This document shows positions 1 through 9,564 of a DNA stretch of 64,000 nucleotides, piece after piece. Source of the DNA: Pseudomonas sp. RSB 5.4 (GTDB lineage Bacteria; Pseudomonadota; Gammaproteobacteria; Pseudomonadales; Pseudomonadaceae). The notes beneath the pieces are model-generated. The model saw only the letters and a list, made by a program, of their open reading frames with translations. It was not told the DNA's origin and made no database searches. The first letter of the stretch is position 1. The number at the start of each line of letters is the position of its first letter. A program made the position numbers and the translations under genes. The stretch is taken from assembly GCF_037126175.1 (NCBI RefSeq), contig NZ_CP146986.1, forward strand, positions 5,828,501 to 5,892,500. The letters run 5' to 3'.

Positions 1-10
1 AAGAACCAAA

Positions 11-45
11 AAAAAGCCCCGCCTGATCACTCAGGCGGGGCTTTT
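11..45. terminator. Bidirectional intrinsic terminator
   Basis: A GC-rich stem (GCCCCGCCTGA pairing with TCAGGCGGGGC around a short loop) is flanked by an A-run on one side and a T-run on the other, so it can work on both strands. It lies 18 nt past the stop codon of the OmpA-family lipoprotein gene on the minus strand and should end that transcript. Confidence 0.9.
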
Positions 46-62
46 GCGTTGCTGCGTGACGC

Positions 63-851
63 TTAGTTCGAGCTGACGGCCGAACGTGGCAGCACTGGCT
101 GGTTGTCGTTGGAAATGGTCACTTCCACACGACGGTTCATCGCACGGCCCGAGACGCTGCCGTTGTCGGCAACCGGGTATTCCTTGCCATAACCCTGAAC
201 CACGATGCGCGAAGGATCTACGCCCATCTTGATCAGTGCGACTTGAACCGAGGTCGCACGACGCTCGGACAGCGACTGGTTGTAAGACGCCGCGCCGGTG
301 CTGTCGGTGTAGCCTTCGACGATCACTTTGCGATCAGGGTTTTCCTGGAGGAATTGCGCCAGTTTGTTGATGTTCACCAGACCGCTGGATTTCAGGTCAG
401 CCTTGTTGGTGGCGAACAGCACGTCACCGAAGGTCACCAGGGTACCGCGATCGGTCTGCTTGGCGTTCAGGCTGTTCTGCAGCTGTTTGATCTGCTGATC
501 GCGAGCATCCAGACGGGCCTGGGCACGTTGCGCGGCAGCGTTCTTCAGGTTGTTTTCAGCGGTGCGCAGAGCGATGGTCTGCTTGGCCACTTCCACGCGC
601 TGGTTGGTCAGGTAGGCCAACTGGTCAACTTTGGCTGCGTCTTGCTTGTCCAGATAAGCCTTGTCAGCCTTGTCCAGATAATCGCTGGCGTCCTTGGTTT
701 CCAGGGCAGCGACTTTGCTGGCTTGTGGGTTGGCCTGCAGGCCGGCGTAGTTGGTGCGCGCCTGTTCCAGGTTCGGGTTAGGCGGAGTGGAGCAGGCAGC
801 CAGGGCAACGCTTGCGGCCAGAAGAGCGGGGATCATCAGTTGCTTACGCAT
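63..851 (-). CDS. OmpA-family lipoprotein with DUF4398 domain
   Basis: This 262-residue outer-membrane lipoprotein probably tethers the membrane to peptidoglycan. The signal peptide ends in a lipobox with Cys20. Residues 25-130 are an Ala/Gln/Lys-rich helical, coiled-coil-like region of DUF4398 type. Residues 138-247 form an OmpA C-terminal domain; the peptidoglycan-binding signature is visible as TDS around Asp183 and NQSLSERRA at 191-199 with Arg198. The ATG has an AGGA-type ribosome site about 8 nt upstream. It is transcribed behind another DUF4398 lipoprotein gene with a 56-nt gap, which suggests an operon ending at the terminator at 11-45. Binding to diaminopimelate is inferred from the family. 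Confidence 0.9.
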   Translation of the reverse strand: MRKQLMIPALLAASVALAACSTPPNPNLEQARTNYAGLQANPQASKVAALETKDASDYLDKADKAYLDKQDAAKVDQLAYLTNQRVEVAKQTIALRTAENNLKNAAAQRAQARLDARDQQIKQLQNSLNAKQTDRGTLVTFGDVLFATNKADLKSSGLVNINKLAQFLQENPDRKVIVEGYTDSTGAASYNQSLSERRATSVQVALIKMGVDPSRIVVQGYGKEYPVADNGSVSGRAMNRRVEVTISNDNQPVLPRSAVSSN

Positions 852-907
852 AATTTGTCGTCCTTTCTATCGATAAAAGTTTCAGCTTTGCGATTCGGGA
901 TGCGCGC

Positions 908-1312
908 TTACTGCACGGTGCGCTGACTTTCCTGACGCAGTTCCTGAACACCTTTCTGGGAATCCTTCAGAGCCTGTTCGGCCTTGGCGGCTTGAGCCTT
1001 GCGTTCTGCTACACGCGCATCCCATTCGGCCTGTTCGGCGAGGGTGCGAGCTTGTTCATACTTCTTGTCGTGCATGGCGATTTCGGCTTGTTTCAGCTTG
1101 TCCTGCGCCTGCTTCATTTCCACCGCAGCAAACTCGGTACCACCGGCGCTGACGGCGCTGTTGACCGCCGATTGGGTCACGGCGTACTGCTCGGTCGGTG
1201 GGTTACCGGCGCAACCGGCCAGAACGAAGCTGGTACCGATAGCCAGAGCAGCCAGTTTCAGACCGCGCAGGTGGGAGAACGAGGTTTGGGTCTTCATGGT
1301 CTTCAACTCCAT
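908..1312 (-). CDS. DUF4398 domain lipoprotein
   Basis: This is a 134-residue predicted lipoprotein. The first ATG is preceded by AGGAG at a 7-nt spacing; a second ATG five codons later is a possible alternative. The signal peptide ends in LAGC, with Cys34 as the lipidated residue in the long form. The rest is an Ala/Lys/Glu/Gln-rich, probably coiled-coil helix resembling the N-terminal half of the downstream OmpA-family protein, but without an OmpA domain. The two genes look like paralogous partners in one operon. No enzymatic function is expected. A role in envelope integrity is inferred from lipidation and context only. Confidence 0.85.
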   Translation of the reverse strand: MELKTMKTQTSFSHLRGLKLAALAIGTSFVLAGCAGNPPTEQYAVTQSAVNSAVSAGGTEFAAVEMKQAQDKLKQAEIAMHDKKYEQARTLAEQAEWDARVAERKAQAAKAEQALKDSQKGVQELRQESQRTVQ

Positions 1313-1413
1313 TGTTTAACTCCTGATAAAACTGAAAATCCATCCTGGTCGAGGAGCCGCGAGCGTCGTGTAAAGCGAGTTTTTGAAACGCTCGTTCCAG
1401 GCGTGGTTACAGC

Positions 1414-1442
1414 TTCCGACCGGAGGCGTTTTTCAAAAGTTC
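1414..1442 (-). promoter_or_regulatory. Candidate AlgU (sigma-E type) promoter
   Basis: Read on the minus strand, GAACTT (1442-1437) is followed after 17 nt by TCGGA (1419-1415). This resembles the ECF sigma AlgU/RpoE pattern GAACTT-N16/17-TCTGA. It lies about 105 nt upstream of the DUF4398 lipoprotein start. An imperfect inverted repeat (1379-1391 with 1426-1439) overlaps it. The match is by eye. Confidence 0.4.
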
Positions 1443-1571
1443 AGAAAAGATGGCCTATCGCCAAATTTTTTTTTGACCAAACGGACAAGGCTCTAAACCG
1501 GGAACTTTGGAGGCGGGGAGAGGTACGCGCGGGGTAAAAAGTGTGGGATTTTTGAAGTTCAATGCAGCCAA

Positions 1572-1661
1572 TGTGGGAGCGAGCTTGCTCGCGAATGCGG
1601 TGAATCAGTCGCTATCAATGTCGGCTGAAATACCGCATTCGCGAGCAAGCCCGCTCCCACA
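1572..1661. repeat. REPIN (inverted REP pair)
   Basis: Two REP sequences face each other: TGTGGGAGCGAGCTTGCTCG on the left and its near-complement on the right, 90 nt overall, with about 40 nt between the arms. It lies between the lipoprotein operon and the small gene at 1679-2023. Apart from this element and the candidate promoter, I see nothing else in 1313-1678. Confidence 0.9.
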
Positions 1662-1678
1662 GTTTGATCTTTGTTGTG

Positions 1679-2023
1679 TCAGTGTTTTTGCTTGCCGGCA
1701 GCGGCGGATAAATCCTGCAGATGCCGGCGAGAAAGCGCCAGAAACCGCGGTGTCGGCCCGACGTCTTCATACAGCGGATCACCTTCCTCATCGGTGGCGA
1801 CCACGGTCGAACCTTTCACATACGGCAGGCTCGCCTCGAATTCTTCGAGCGCGGCGCCGATCAGTTCGCCGAGCAGTTCTTCCGGGTGGCGTTTGGGGTA
1901 CATCTCGGCAATCGCCGCCAGCCGCGCGGCGGCCTCGACGTCCAGATGAATCGTGTAGCCGGTGTCGGTCAGGCGACCCTTGGCGTTTTCTTCCCAATGC
2001 TGGGCGAGTTCACGAATTTTCAT
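1679..2023 (-). CDS. Conserved hypothetical protein, 114 aa
   Basis: This is a small acidic soluble protein without signal peptide or membrane segment. The start is the ATG preceded by GAGG about 7 nt upstream. A much longer open frame runs antisense through ppc, but it has no start signal and is not needed. The N-terminal half resembles an Arc/MetJ-like or antitoxin-type helical region (LAQHWEE, then a strand and two helices); the C-terminal part has an acidic loop and a basic helix. Similar proteins next to ppc in pseudomonads have been labelled pilin-assembly or type 1 pili tip components, but nothing in the sequence supports a role in pili. Divergent from ppc. Confidence 0.8.
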   Translation of the reverse strand: MKIRELAQHWEENAKGRLTDTGYTIHLDVEAAARLAAIAEMYPKRHPEELLGELIGAALEEFEASLPYVKGSTVVATDEEGDPLYEDVGPTPRFLALSRRHLQDLSAAAGKQKH

Positions 2024-2083
2024 GATGACCTCATTTCGTGCCTGCTCGTGGCAGGCCTGGGTGAGTGTCCGGCGGGGCCGGCG

Positions 2084-2104
2084 GCAAGCCGTTGTACGGC
2101 TTGC
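2084..2104. other. Hairpin in the ppc upstream region
   Basis: A perfect 8-bp inverted repeat (GCAAGCCG and CGGCTTGC with a TTGTA loop) sits between the divergent 114-residue gene and ppc. No T-run follows, so it is not a clear terminator. It could be an operator or a leader structure. Confidence 0.4.
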
Positions 2105-2236
2105 TATTGAGACTAGCTCCAAGCCCCAAGGTTTAAAGTCCCTTCGTCGTCTGCTTGTAAGAAGCGCCGTAGAGCGGCACTCTCTGGGCAAAGCATTCGT
2201 TTCTGAGCCGTCCCGATTACCGCTGGAGAACTGCTG

Positions 2237-4867
2237 ATGACCGATATTGATGCACGCTTGCGCGAGGACGTTCACCTGTTGGGTGAGCTGTTGGGCAATA
2301 CCATCCGCGACCAGTACGGCGAGGGATTTCTCGACAAGATCGAGCAGATCCGCAAGGGCGCCAAGGCCGACCGGCGTGGCTCGATGGACGCTGAACTCAG
2401 CGCCAGCCTCAATCAGTTGAGCGAAGACGAACTGCTGCCGGTGGCGCGGGCGTTCAACCAGTTTCTCAACCTGGCGAACATCGCCGAGCAGTATCAATTG
2501 ATTCATCGTCGCGAAGAGTCGCAGCCGGCGCCGTTCGAATCCCGCGTGCTCCCGGAACTGCTCGCCCGCCTGCGCAATGAAGGCCACAGCGCCGAATCCC
2601 TGGCCCGGCAACTGGCGCGCCTGGAAATCGAACTGGTGCTGACCGCGCACCCCACTGAAGTGGCACGGCGCACGTTGATCCAGAAATACGATGCGATTGC
2701 CGGACAACTGGCCGCACAGGATCATCGCGACCTGACCAGCGCCGAGCGCGAGCAGATCCAGAACACCCTGCAACGGCTGATCGCCGAAGCCTGGCACACC
2801 GAAGAAATCCGCCGCACCCGGCCGACCCCGGTCGACGAGGCCAAGTGGGGGTTTGCGGTGATCGAACACTCGCTGTGGCAGGCGATTCCCAACCACATGC
2901 GCAAGGCCGATCAGGCGTTGTTTGCTGCCACCGGCCTGCGTTTGCCACTGGAGGCGGCGCCGATCCGCTTTGCTTCGTGGATGGGCGGCGACCGTGACGG
3001 CAACCCGAACGTCACGGCAGCGGTGACCCGCGAGGTGCTGTTGCTGGCGCGCTGGATGGCTGCCGATCTGTACCTGCGCGATGTCGATCACCTCGCTGCT
3101 GAACTGTCGATGCAGCAGGCCAGCGACGCGCTCAAGGCCAAGGCCGGCGACAGCGCCGAACCTTACCGTGCGGTGCTCAAGCAATTGCGCGAACGCTTGC
3201 GCGCCACGCGCAACTGGGCGCACGCCTCGCTCAGCGCAACAACGCCACCACCGGCCGACGTGTTGCACAACAATCGCGACCTGCTTGATCCGCTGGAACT
3301 GTGTTTCAACTCGTTGCACGAATGCGGCATGGGCGTGATCGCCGACGGGCCGTTGCTCGATTGCCTGCGCCGGGCGGTGACCTTTGGCCTGTTCCTGGTG
3401 CGCCTCGATGTGCGTCAGGATTCGACGCGACACAGTTCGGCGATGACTGAAATCACCGACTACCTCGGCCTCGGTCGCTACGAAGACTGGGACGAAGAGC
3501 AGCGCATCAGCTTCCTCACCCGCGAATTGAGCAACCGTCGGCCACTGCTCCCGGCGCATTTCAAACCGTCCGCCGACACCGCTGAAGTGCTCGCCACCTG
3601 CAAGGAAATCGCTGCCGCACCGAGTGCATCGCTGGGTTCCTACGTGATCTCGATGGCAGGCGCCGCCTCCGACGTGCTGGCGGTGCAACTGCTGCTCAAA
3701 GAGTCCGGTGTGCTGCGGCCGATGCGCGTGGTGCCGCTGTTCGAAACCCTCGCCGACCTCGACAACGCCGGGCCGGTGATGGAACGTCTGTTGCTGTTGC
3801 CGGGCTACCGCGCCAGGCTGCAAGGCCCGCAGGAAGTGATGATCGGTTATTCCGACTCGGCCAAGGATGCCGGCACCACCGCTGCGGCCTGGGCGCAATA
3901 TCGCGCCCAGGAGCGGCTGGTGGAGATCTGCCGCGAGCAGCAAGTCGAACTGCTGTTGTTCCATGGTCGCGGTGGCACCGTGGGCCGTGGCGGCGGTCCG
4001 GCGCACGCGGCGATCCTGTCGCAGCCGCCGGGGTCGGTGGCGGGGCGCTTCCGCACCACCGAGCAGGGCGAAATGATCCGATTCAAATTCGGCCTGCCGG
4101 ACATCGCCGAGCAGAACCTCAATCTGTATCTGGCTGCCGTGCTGGAAGCGACGTTGTTGCCACCACCGCCACCGACGCCCGAATGGCGCCACCTGATGGA
4201 TGAACTGGCCGCCGACGGCGTCGCCGCGTATCGCGCCGTGGTGCGGGAAAATCCGCAGTTCGTCGAGTATTTCCGCCAATCGACGCCGGAGCAGGAGTTG
4301 GGACGTCTGCCCCTCGGCAGCCGCCCGGCCAAGCGCCGTGCCGGCGGCATCGAAAGTCTGCGGGCGATTCCGTGGATTTTCGGCTGGACCCAGACCCGTC
4401 TGATGCTGCCGGCCTGGCTCGGCTGGGAAACCGCGTTGAGCAAGGCGCTGGCGCGTGGCGAGGGCGAACTGCTCGGGCAGATGCGCGAACAGTGGCCATT
4501 CTTTCGCACCCGTATCGACATGCTGGAAATGGTTCTGGCCAAGGCCGACGCCGACATCGCGCTGTCGTACGATCAGCGTCTGGTCGAGCCGGACTTGCTG
4601 CCGTTGGGCGCGCAGTTACGCGACCTATTGTCGCAGGCGTGCGCGGTGGTACTCGGCCTGACCGGCCAGTCGCAGCTGCTGGCACATAGCCCGGACACCC
4701 TGGAATTCATCCGTCTGCGCAACACCTATCTCGATCCGCTACATCTATTGCAGGCCGAACTGTTGGCCCGTTCGCGGCAACAGAATGTCGAGCAGGGCAG
4801 CCCGGTGGAACAGGCGCTGCTGGTGTCTGTGGCGGGGATCGCCGCCGGTTTGCGTAATACCGGCTAA
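2237..4867 (+). CDS. ppc: Phosphoenolpyruvate carboxylase
   Basis: The 876-residue enzyme carboxylates PEP with bicarbonate to oxaloacetate, refilling the TCA cycle; it acts as a cytosolic tetramer. The length is typical of the bacterial form. Catalytic signatures are present: LTAHPTEV with His138, [10 protein letters not shown] carrying the active-site Lys, and [14 protein letters not shown], the loop that binds PEP and bicarbonate. The C-terminus ends in the usual NTG. The ATG follows GGAGAA at 7 nt. It is followed by a 290-nt gap and then adk on the same strand, so the two are probably transcribed separately. The gap has short inverted repeats but no convincing terminator. Confidence 0.98.
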   Translation: MTDIDARLREDVHLLGELLGNTIRDQYGEGFLDKIEQIRKGAKADRRGSMDAELSASLNQLSEDELLPVARAFNQFLNLANIAEQYQLIHRREESQPAPFESRVLPELLARLRNEGHSAESLARQLARLEIELVLTAHPTEVARRTLIQKYDAIAGQLAAQDHRDLTSAEREQIQNTLQRLIAEAWHTEEIRRTRPTPVDEAKWGFAVIEHSLWQAIPNHMRKADQALFAATGLRLPLEAAPIRFASWMGGDRDGNPNVTAAVTREVLLLARWMAADLYLRDVDHLAAELSMQQASDALKAKAGDSAEPYRAVLKQLRERLRATRNWAHASLSATTPPPADVLHNNRDLLDPLELCFNSLHECGMGVIADGPLLDCLRRAVTFGLFLVRLDVRQDSTRHSSAMTEITDYLGLGRYEDWDEEQRISFLTRELSNRRPLLPAHFKPSADTAEVLATCKEIAAAPSASLGSYVISMAGAASDVLAVQLLLKESGVLRPMRVVPLFETLADLDNAGPVMERLLLLPGYRARLQGPQEVMIGYSDSAKDAGTTAAAWAQYRAQERLVEICREQQVELLLFHGRGGTVGRGGGPAHAAILSQPPGSVAGRFRTTEQGEMIRFKFGLPDIAEQNLNLYLAAVLEATLLPPPPPTPEWRHLMDELAADGVAAYRAVVRENPQFVEYFRQSTPEQELGRLPLGSRPAKRRAGGIESLRAIPWIFGWTQTRLMLPAWLGWETALSKALARGEGELLGQMREQWPFFRTRIDMLEMVLAKADADIALSYDQRLVEPDLLPLGAQLRDLLSQACAVVLGLTGQSQLLAHSPDTLEFIRLRNTYLDPLHLLQAELLARSRQQNVEQGSPVEQALLVSVAGIAAGLRNTG

Positions 4868-4956
4868 GGTTTTTGCTGTCGTGTCAGGCGCCCGGTGCAC
4901 AGGCCGGGTGTCGCTTTGTATACGGCGAGCAAGTGCGGGCAGGCGACAGTTAGTGA

Positions 4957-5805
<849 letters not shown>

Positions 5806-5830
5806 AAAAGCTGATTGGCTGCATCATCCT

Positions 5831-5848
5831 CGGCCCGCTTGCGGGCCG
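5831..5848. terminator. Possible adk terminator hairpin
   Basis: CGGCCCG and CGGGCCG form a 7-bp GC stem with a 4-nt loop 26 nt after the adk stop. The downstream run is TAGTTGTTTAT, so the U-tract is weak. A TATACT box at 5857-5862 just after it could be the -10 element for tsaB. Confidence 0.45.
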
Positions 5849-5898
5849 TAGTTGTTTATACTGACGCACTTTTTCCACCACCTGTTTTGGATACATCG

Positions 5899-6573
5899 AT
5901 GAGCACCTTGCTGGCCCTGGACACCGCGACCGAAGCTTGCTCCGTTGCCTTGCTGCATGACGGCAAGGTCACGAGCCATTACGAGGTGATCCCGCGTTTG
6001 CACGCGCAGAAACTGCTGCCGATGATCCAGCAACTGCTGGCCGATGCCGGCACCACGCTGCAAGCGGTGGACGCCATCGCGTTCGGTCGCGGGCCGGGTG
6101 CGTTTACCGGCGTGCGGATTGCCATCGGCGTGGTGCAGGGGCTGGCGTTCGCGCTGGATCGTCCGGTGCTGCCGGTATCGAACCTCGCTGTACTGGCGCA
6201 ACGTGCGTATCGCGAACACGGCGTGAGCCAGGTTGCGGCGGCCATCGATGCGCGGATGGATGAAGTGTATTGGGGCTGCTACCGCGAAACGGCGGGCGAG
6301 ATGCGTCTGGTCGGTGTCGAAGCGGTACTGCCGCCGGAAGTCGCGGCATTGCCGGCCGATGCCAGCGGTGAGTGGTTCGGTGCCGGTACCGGTTGGGGCT
6401 ATGGTGAGCGGATCGCGGTCAGTCTGTCCGGTCAGGACGCCGGCATGCTGCCTCACGCTGAAGACCTGCTGACCCTGGCGCGGTTTGCCTGGGAACGCGG
6501 TGAGTCGATCCCTGCCGATGATGCGCAACCGGTTTATCTGCGCGACAAAGTCGCCACCCCGAAGGCTCGCTGA
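5899..6573 (+). CDS. tsaB: tRNA N6-threonylcarbamoyladenosine biosynthesis protein TsaB
   Basis: This 224-residue protein is an ASKHA-fold, catalytically inactive paralogue of TsaD. It forms the TsaB-TsaD-TsaE complex that makes t6A37 on ANN-decoding tRNAs. The N-terminal LALDTATEACSVAL strand-turn and the GRGPGAFTGVRIAIG motif are diagnostic. I chose the ATG that begins MSTLLALDT; the longer frame upstream crosses the hairpin at 5831 and has no ribosome site. The family length is about 220-230 residues. The gene follows adk on the same strand. Confidence 0.95.
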   Translation: MSTLLALDTATEACSVALLHDGKVTSHYEVIPRLHAQKLLPMIQQLLADAGTTLQAVDAIAFGRGPGAFTGVRIAIGVVQGLAFALDRPVLPVSNLAVLAQRAYREHGVSQVAAAIDARMDEVYWGCYRETAGEMRLVGVEAVLPPEVAALPADASGEWFGAGTGWGYGERIAVSLSGQDAGMLPHAEDLLTLARFAWERGESIPADDAQPVYLRDKVATPKAR

Positions 6574-6587
6574 TTCACCACAAAACC

Positions 6588-6676
6588 TGTGGGAGCGGGC
6601 TTGCTCGCGAAGAGGCCATGTCAGTCTCTATCCAGGTGCCTGACACACCGCTTTCGCGAGCAAGCCCGCTCCCACA
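6588..6676. repeat. REPIN (inverted REP pair)
   Basis: An 89-nt element with two facing REP arms (TGTGGGAGCGGGCTTGCTCG and its complement), beginning 14 nt after the tsaB stop codon. Its right arm ends about 150 nt before the next gene. Confidence 0.9.
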
Positions 6677-6829
6677 GATCCGGTGTTCAATTAAAGTCAC
6701 TGCCAATCGTCAGTTTCCAACCCCGCGCTTTAAACCTTTTGCGCTTTATGTGTTCTAGTTATCACTCGGCAGTTTGCTAAGTCGGTCAAGTGCCGCTAAA
6801 TTGCCATCATCGATACCGAGCATGAATTT

Positions 6830-7138
6830 ATGCGTATAGACGGCCTCTCCTCTCAGTCCTACCCCATCAAGCGCAAGCCTCGCAAAGGCAATGTGGCGCT
6901 GGATGAATCCGTCGACGATATCGACGGCGAGCTGGAATTCCCGACTGAAGAGCAACTGGCCGCCCGCGCTGCCAAAGCCTCCGCACAACGCCTTGCCAAT
7001 CTGCCTGCCCGTCAGCAAGACATGATTTATCACCGCGCCATGAGCAAAAGCGTAGCGATGGCCCTCGCCAGCTACCTGAGCACCGCCGGTTTTGTCGATT
7101 GGGATGCGGATGTGCTGGGCCTCGACCTGTACATCTGA
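6830..7138 (+). CDS. Conserved hypothetical protein, 102 aa
   Basis: I do not recognise a named family. The protein has a basic N-terminus (YPIKRKPRKG), an acidic stretch (DESVDDIDGELEF), then two predicted amphipathic helices rich in Ala and Arg and a hydrophobic helix near the C-terminus. It has no signal peptide or membrane segment. The ATG at 6830 is used; an ATG 9 nt earlier is out of frame. The stop overlaps the ATG of the following DUF72 gene by one base (TGATG), so the two genes are translationally coupled and probably work together. Confidence 0.8.
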   Translation: MRIDGLSSQSYPIKRKPRKGNVALDESVDDIDGELEFPTEEQLAARAAKASAQRLANLPARQQDMIYHRAMSKSVAMALASYLSTAGFVDWDADVLGLDLYI

Positions 7139-7998
7139 TGGATCTGCCTTACTACCTCGGTTGTCCGTCCTGGAGTGAAAACGCCTGGCGCGAGTATCTG
7201 TACCCCGAAGACGCCAAGACCGCGGACTTCCTCAGTCTCTATTCCCAAGTGTTCAACGCCGTCGAAGGCAACACGACCTTCTACGCCAGCCCCTCTCCGG
7301 CCACCGTGCAGCGCTGGGCCGAGACCATGCCCGAACACTTTCGCTTCACCGCCAAGTTTCCCGGCGACATCAGCCACAGCGGTGACCTGCGCGATCAACT
7401 GACCGCCGCCGAAACTTTCGTAAACCTGCTCAGCCCGCTCGGCGAACGTGTTTCGCCGCTGTGGCTGCAACTGTCGAAAAGCTTCACCCCGCATCGGCTG
7501 CCGGAGCTGACCGCGTTCATCGACGCGCTGGACCGGCCGCTGGCGGTGGAAGTGCGTCACGAACAGTTCTTCGCCAAGGGTGAGAGCGAACGCCTGCTCA
7601 ATCGCTTGCTGCTCGACCGTGGCGTAGAACGCATCTGCCTCGATCCACGGGCGCTGTTCAGTTGCCTGTCGACCGAGTCTTCGGTGATCCACGCGCAATC
7701 GAAAAAGCCCCGGGTACCGACCCGTCCGGCGGCGTTCACCCAGTTCCCGCAGGTGCGCTTCATCGGCCACCCCGAGCTTGAGGCCAACGACCCGTTCCTG
7801 GTGCCATGGGTGGCGAAAATTGCCGAGTGGATCGAAGAGGGCCGCACGCCCTACATCTTCCTGCACACCGCCGACAACGTCATGGCGGCGAAGCTGGCGC
7901 AACGTTTTCACGCACAATTGATGCAACGTTTGCCTGGCCTGCCATCCCTGCCTGAGCTATACAGAGAACCCGCCGCCGAGCAACTCGGCTTGCTCTGA
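7138..7998 (+). CDS. DUF72 (YecE-type) TIM-barrel protein
   Basis: The 286-residue cytosolic protein belongs to the YecE/DUF72 family, which has a TIM-barrel fold and no settled biochemical role. Family hallmarks are the N-terminal YLGCPSWSE, the FNAVEGNTTFYASPS segment, FRFTAKFP, the central AVEVRHEQF and the late FLHTADN. I start at the ATG overlapping the previous stop codon. A longer frame beginning upstream lies inside the 102-residue gene and is rejected. The coupling to that unknown gene is the only functional hint. Confidence 0.92.
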   Translation: MDLPYYLGCPSWSENAWREYLYPEDAKTADFLSLYSQVFNAVEGNTTFYASPSPATVQRWAETMPEHFRFTAKFPGDISHSGDLRDQLTAAETFVNLLSPLGERVSPLWLQLSKSFTPHRLPELTAFIDALDRPLAVEVRHEQFFAKGESERLLNRLLLDRGVERICLDPRALFSCLSTESSVIHAQSKKPRVPTRPAAFTQFPQVRFIGHPELEANDPFLVPWVAKIAEWIEEGRTPYIFLHTADNVMAAKLAQRFHAQLMQRLPGLPSLPELYREPAAEQLGLL

Positions 7999-8028
7999 GG
8001 CGGATTTTCCCTGCTCAGGAGCCTGCCG

Positions 8029-8865
8029 ATGGACGCCCACGCCCGTAACGAACAAGCCCGCAAGGCCCAAGCCTTCAAAGCCCTGCATGAAGGTGCGGGG
8101 ATTTTCGTGATTCCCAACCCGTGGGATGCCGGCTCGGCGAAGATGCTCGCCAGTCTGGGTTATCAGGCGTTGGCGACCACCAGTGCCGGTTACGCATTTT
8201 CCCAAGGCAAGGCCGACGGCGCCTTGAGTTTCGATGACACTCTGGCCAATGTCCGGGCAATTGTCGCGGCCACCGATCTGCCGGTGGCGGTGGACCTGGA
8301 AAACGGTTTCGCCGATGACCCGGCCGAGTGCGCCAAAAGCTTGCTGCGTGCCGCCGAGGCCGGCGCGGTGGGCGGTTCGATCGAGGACGCCACGGGCCGT
8401 GCCGACGCACCGATCTACTGCTTTGAACATGCCGTGGCACGTATCGAAGCCGCCGTCGCCGCCGTGCGCACACTGCCATTTCCTTTCACCCTGACCGCTC
8501 GCGCGGAAAACTACCTGCACGGCAATCCCGATATCCACGACACCATTCGCCGCCTGCAAGCCTTCGCCGAGGCCGGCGCCGACGTGCTGTACGCGCCGGG
8601 TTTGCGTAACGCCGAAGAAGTGCTGGCGGTGGTGCGCGCAGTGGCGCCGAAACCGGTCAATGTGCTGATGTCCGGCGGTTTGAAACTGACCGTGAAGGAG
8701 CTCGAAGAAATGGGCGTGCGGCGCATCAGTACCGGTTCGGCATTGGCCCTGGCGGCGTTCGGTGAGTTCTTCCGCGCGGCAGAAGAAATCCAGCAGCACG
8801 GCACGTTCGGCTTCACGTCGCAATCGATGCCGTACGCCAAGGCCAATCAATTTTTCAAAGGCTGA
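8029..8865 (+). CDS. Isocitrate lyase/PEP mutase family enzyme
   Basis: The 278-residue protein is a TIM barrel of the PEP mutase/isocitrate lyase superfamily, whose members make or break C-C or P-C bonds of 2-oxo acids with Mg2+. Visible signatures are IPNPWDAGSAKML, SAGYAFSQG, AVDLENGF (metal/phosphate region), SIEDATG and LTARAENYL. The KKCGH-type catalytic loop of true isocitrate and methylisocitrate lyases is absent, so it is neither AceA nor PrpB. It may be an oxaloacetate or 2-methylmalate-type lyase, but the substrate cannot be assigned. The ATG has AGGAG at 7 nt. The extensin-like gene starts 2 nt after its stop. Confidence 0.88.
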   Translation: MDAHARNEQARKAQAFKALHEGAGIFVIPNPWDAGSAKMLASLGYQALATTSAGYAFSQGKADGALSFDDTLANVRAIVAATDLPVAVDLENGFADDPAECAKSLLRAAEAGAVGGSIEDATGRADAPIYCFEHAVARIEAAVAAVRTLPFPFTLTARAENYLHGNPDIHDTIRRLQAFAEAGADVLYAPGLRNAEEVLAVVRAVAPKPVNVLMSGGLKLTVKELEEMGVRRISTGSALALAAFGEFFRAAEEIQQHGTFGFTSQSMPYAKANQFFKG

Positions 8866-8867
8866 GC

Positions 8868-9560
8868 ATGGGCCGCTGGATCGCGCTGTCGGTACTGTTG
8901 ATGATTGCTGGCGCCGTGGTCAGCGTCTGGCGTGGCTGGCTCAACGTACCGGTCGAGTGGAATCCGTGGGCGCCGCTGGACGTGACGGCCGCGCCGAACT
9001 GGCTGACCGGTTTCAAGCTGATGCGCCTGCGCGGCAATCCCGAGTTATGCGCACAAGTCCTGAGCCGCTCGGGTCTGCGCGTCACAGCGCAAGCCGACAG
9101 CCCTGACGCCAAGTGTCCTTTGATTGACGCCGTGCGCGTGCAGGGCGGCGAGGTGGCGCTGAGCAGCAGCTTCCTCGCCAGTTGCCCGCTGGCGGTGGCT
9201 TACGCGATGTTTGAGCGGCATACCCTGCAACCCGCCGCGCAATCTGTTTACGGGCAGAGGGTGGCGCGGCTTGATCACCTCGGCAGCTTTGCCTGTCGCA
9301 ATGTCTATAACCGCGAGAGCGGGGCGCTCAGCCGGCATGCCAGTGCCGATGCGCTGGACATTGCCGGTTTTCGTCTGGCGGACGGGCGCACTATCAGCGT
9401 GCTCAAGGACTGGCCGAAGCAGAATCAGGACGCACGGTTTCTGCGGCAGGTGCGCGACGGCGCCTGCGAGGCGTTCAGTGTGGTGTTGAGTCCGGATTAC
9501 AACGCCGCCCATCGCAATCACTTCCATGTCGATGTCGGGCGCTGGAGCGTGTGTCGCTGA
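8868..9560 (+). CDS. Extensin-like family protein, membrane anchored
   Basis: The 230-residue protein has an N-terminal hydrophobic helix (residues 5-20, no clear cleavage site) followed by an extensin-like C-terminal domain. Conserved features are the paired cysteines, FACRNVYNRE (142-150), SRHASADALDIAGF (155-168) and HRNHFHVD (215-222). The His/Asp set resembles the zinc site of peptidoglycan-hydrolase-like folds (D-Ala-D-Ala carboxypeptidase/VanY relatives). A periplasmic role in the cell wall is therefore likely but unproven. It starts 2 nt behind the isocitrate lyase-like gene and is probably co-transcribed with it. Confidence 0.88.
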   Translation: MGRWIALSVLLMIAGAVVSVWRGWLNVPVEWNPWAPLDVTAAPNWLTGFKLMRLRGNPELCAQVLSRSGLRVTAQADSPDAKCPLIDAVRVQGGEVALSSSFLASCPLAVAYAMFERHTLQPAAQSVYGQRVARLDHLGSFACRNVYNRESGALSRHASADALDIAGFRLADGRTISVLKDWPKQNQDARFLRQVRDGACEAFSVVLSPDYNAAHRNHFHVDVGRWSVCR

Positions 9561-9564
9561 GGTG

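Noticed and set aside
1679..4279. An 866-codon open frame on the minus strand across ppc
   Set aside because: It is the antisense of ppc and has no start signal or family match. Only its last 114 codons are a real gene with its own ribosome site.
8029..8865. Methylisocitrate lyase (prpB) or isocitrate lyase (aceA)
   Set aside because: The protein lacks the KKCGH catalytic loop and no prp or glyoxylate genes adjoin it.
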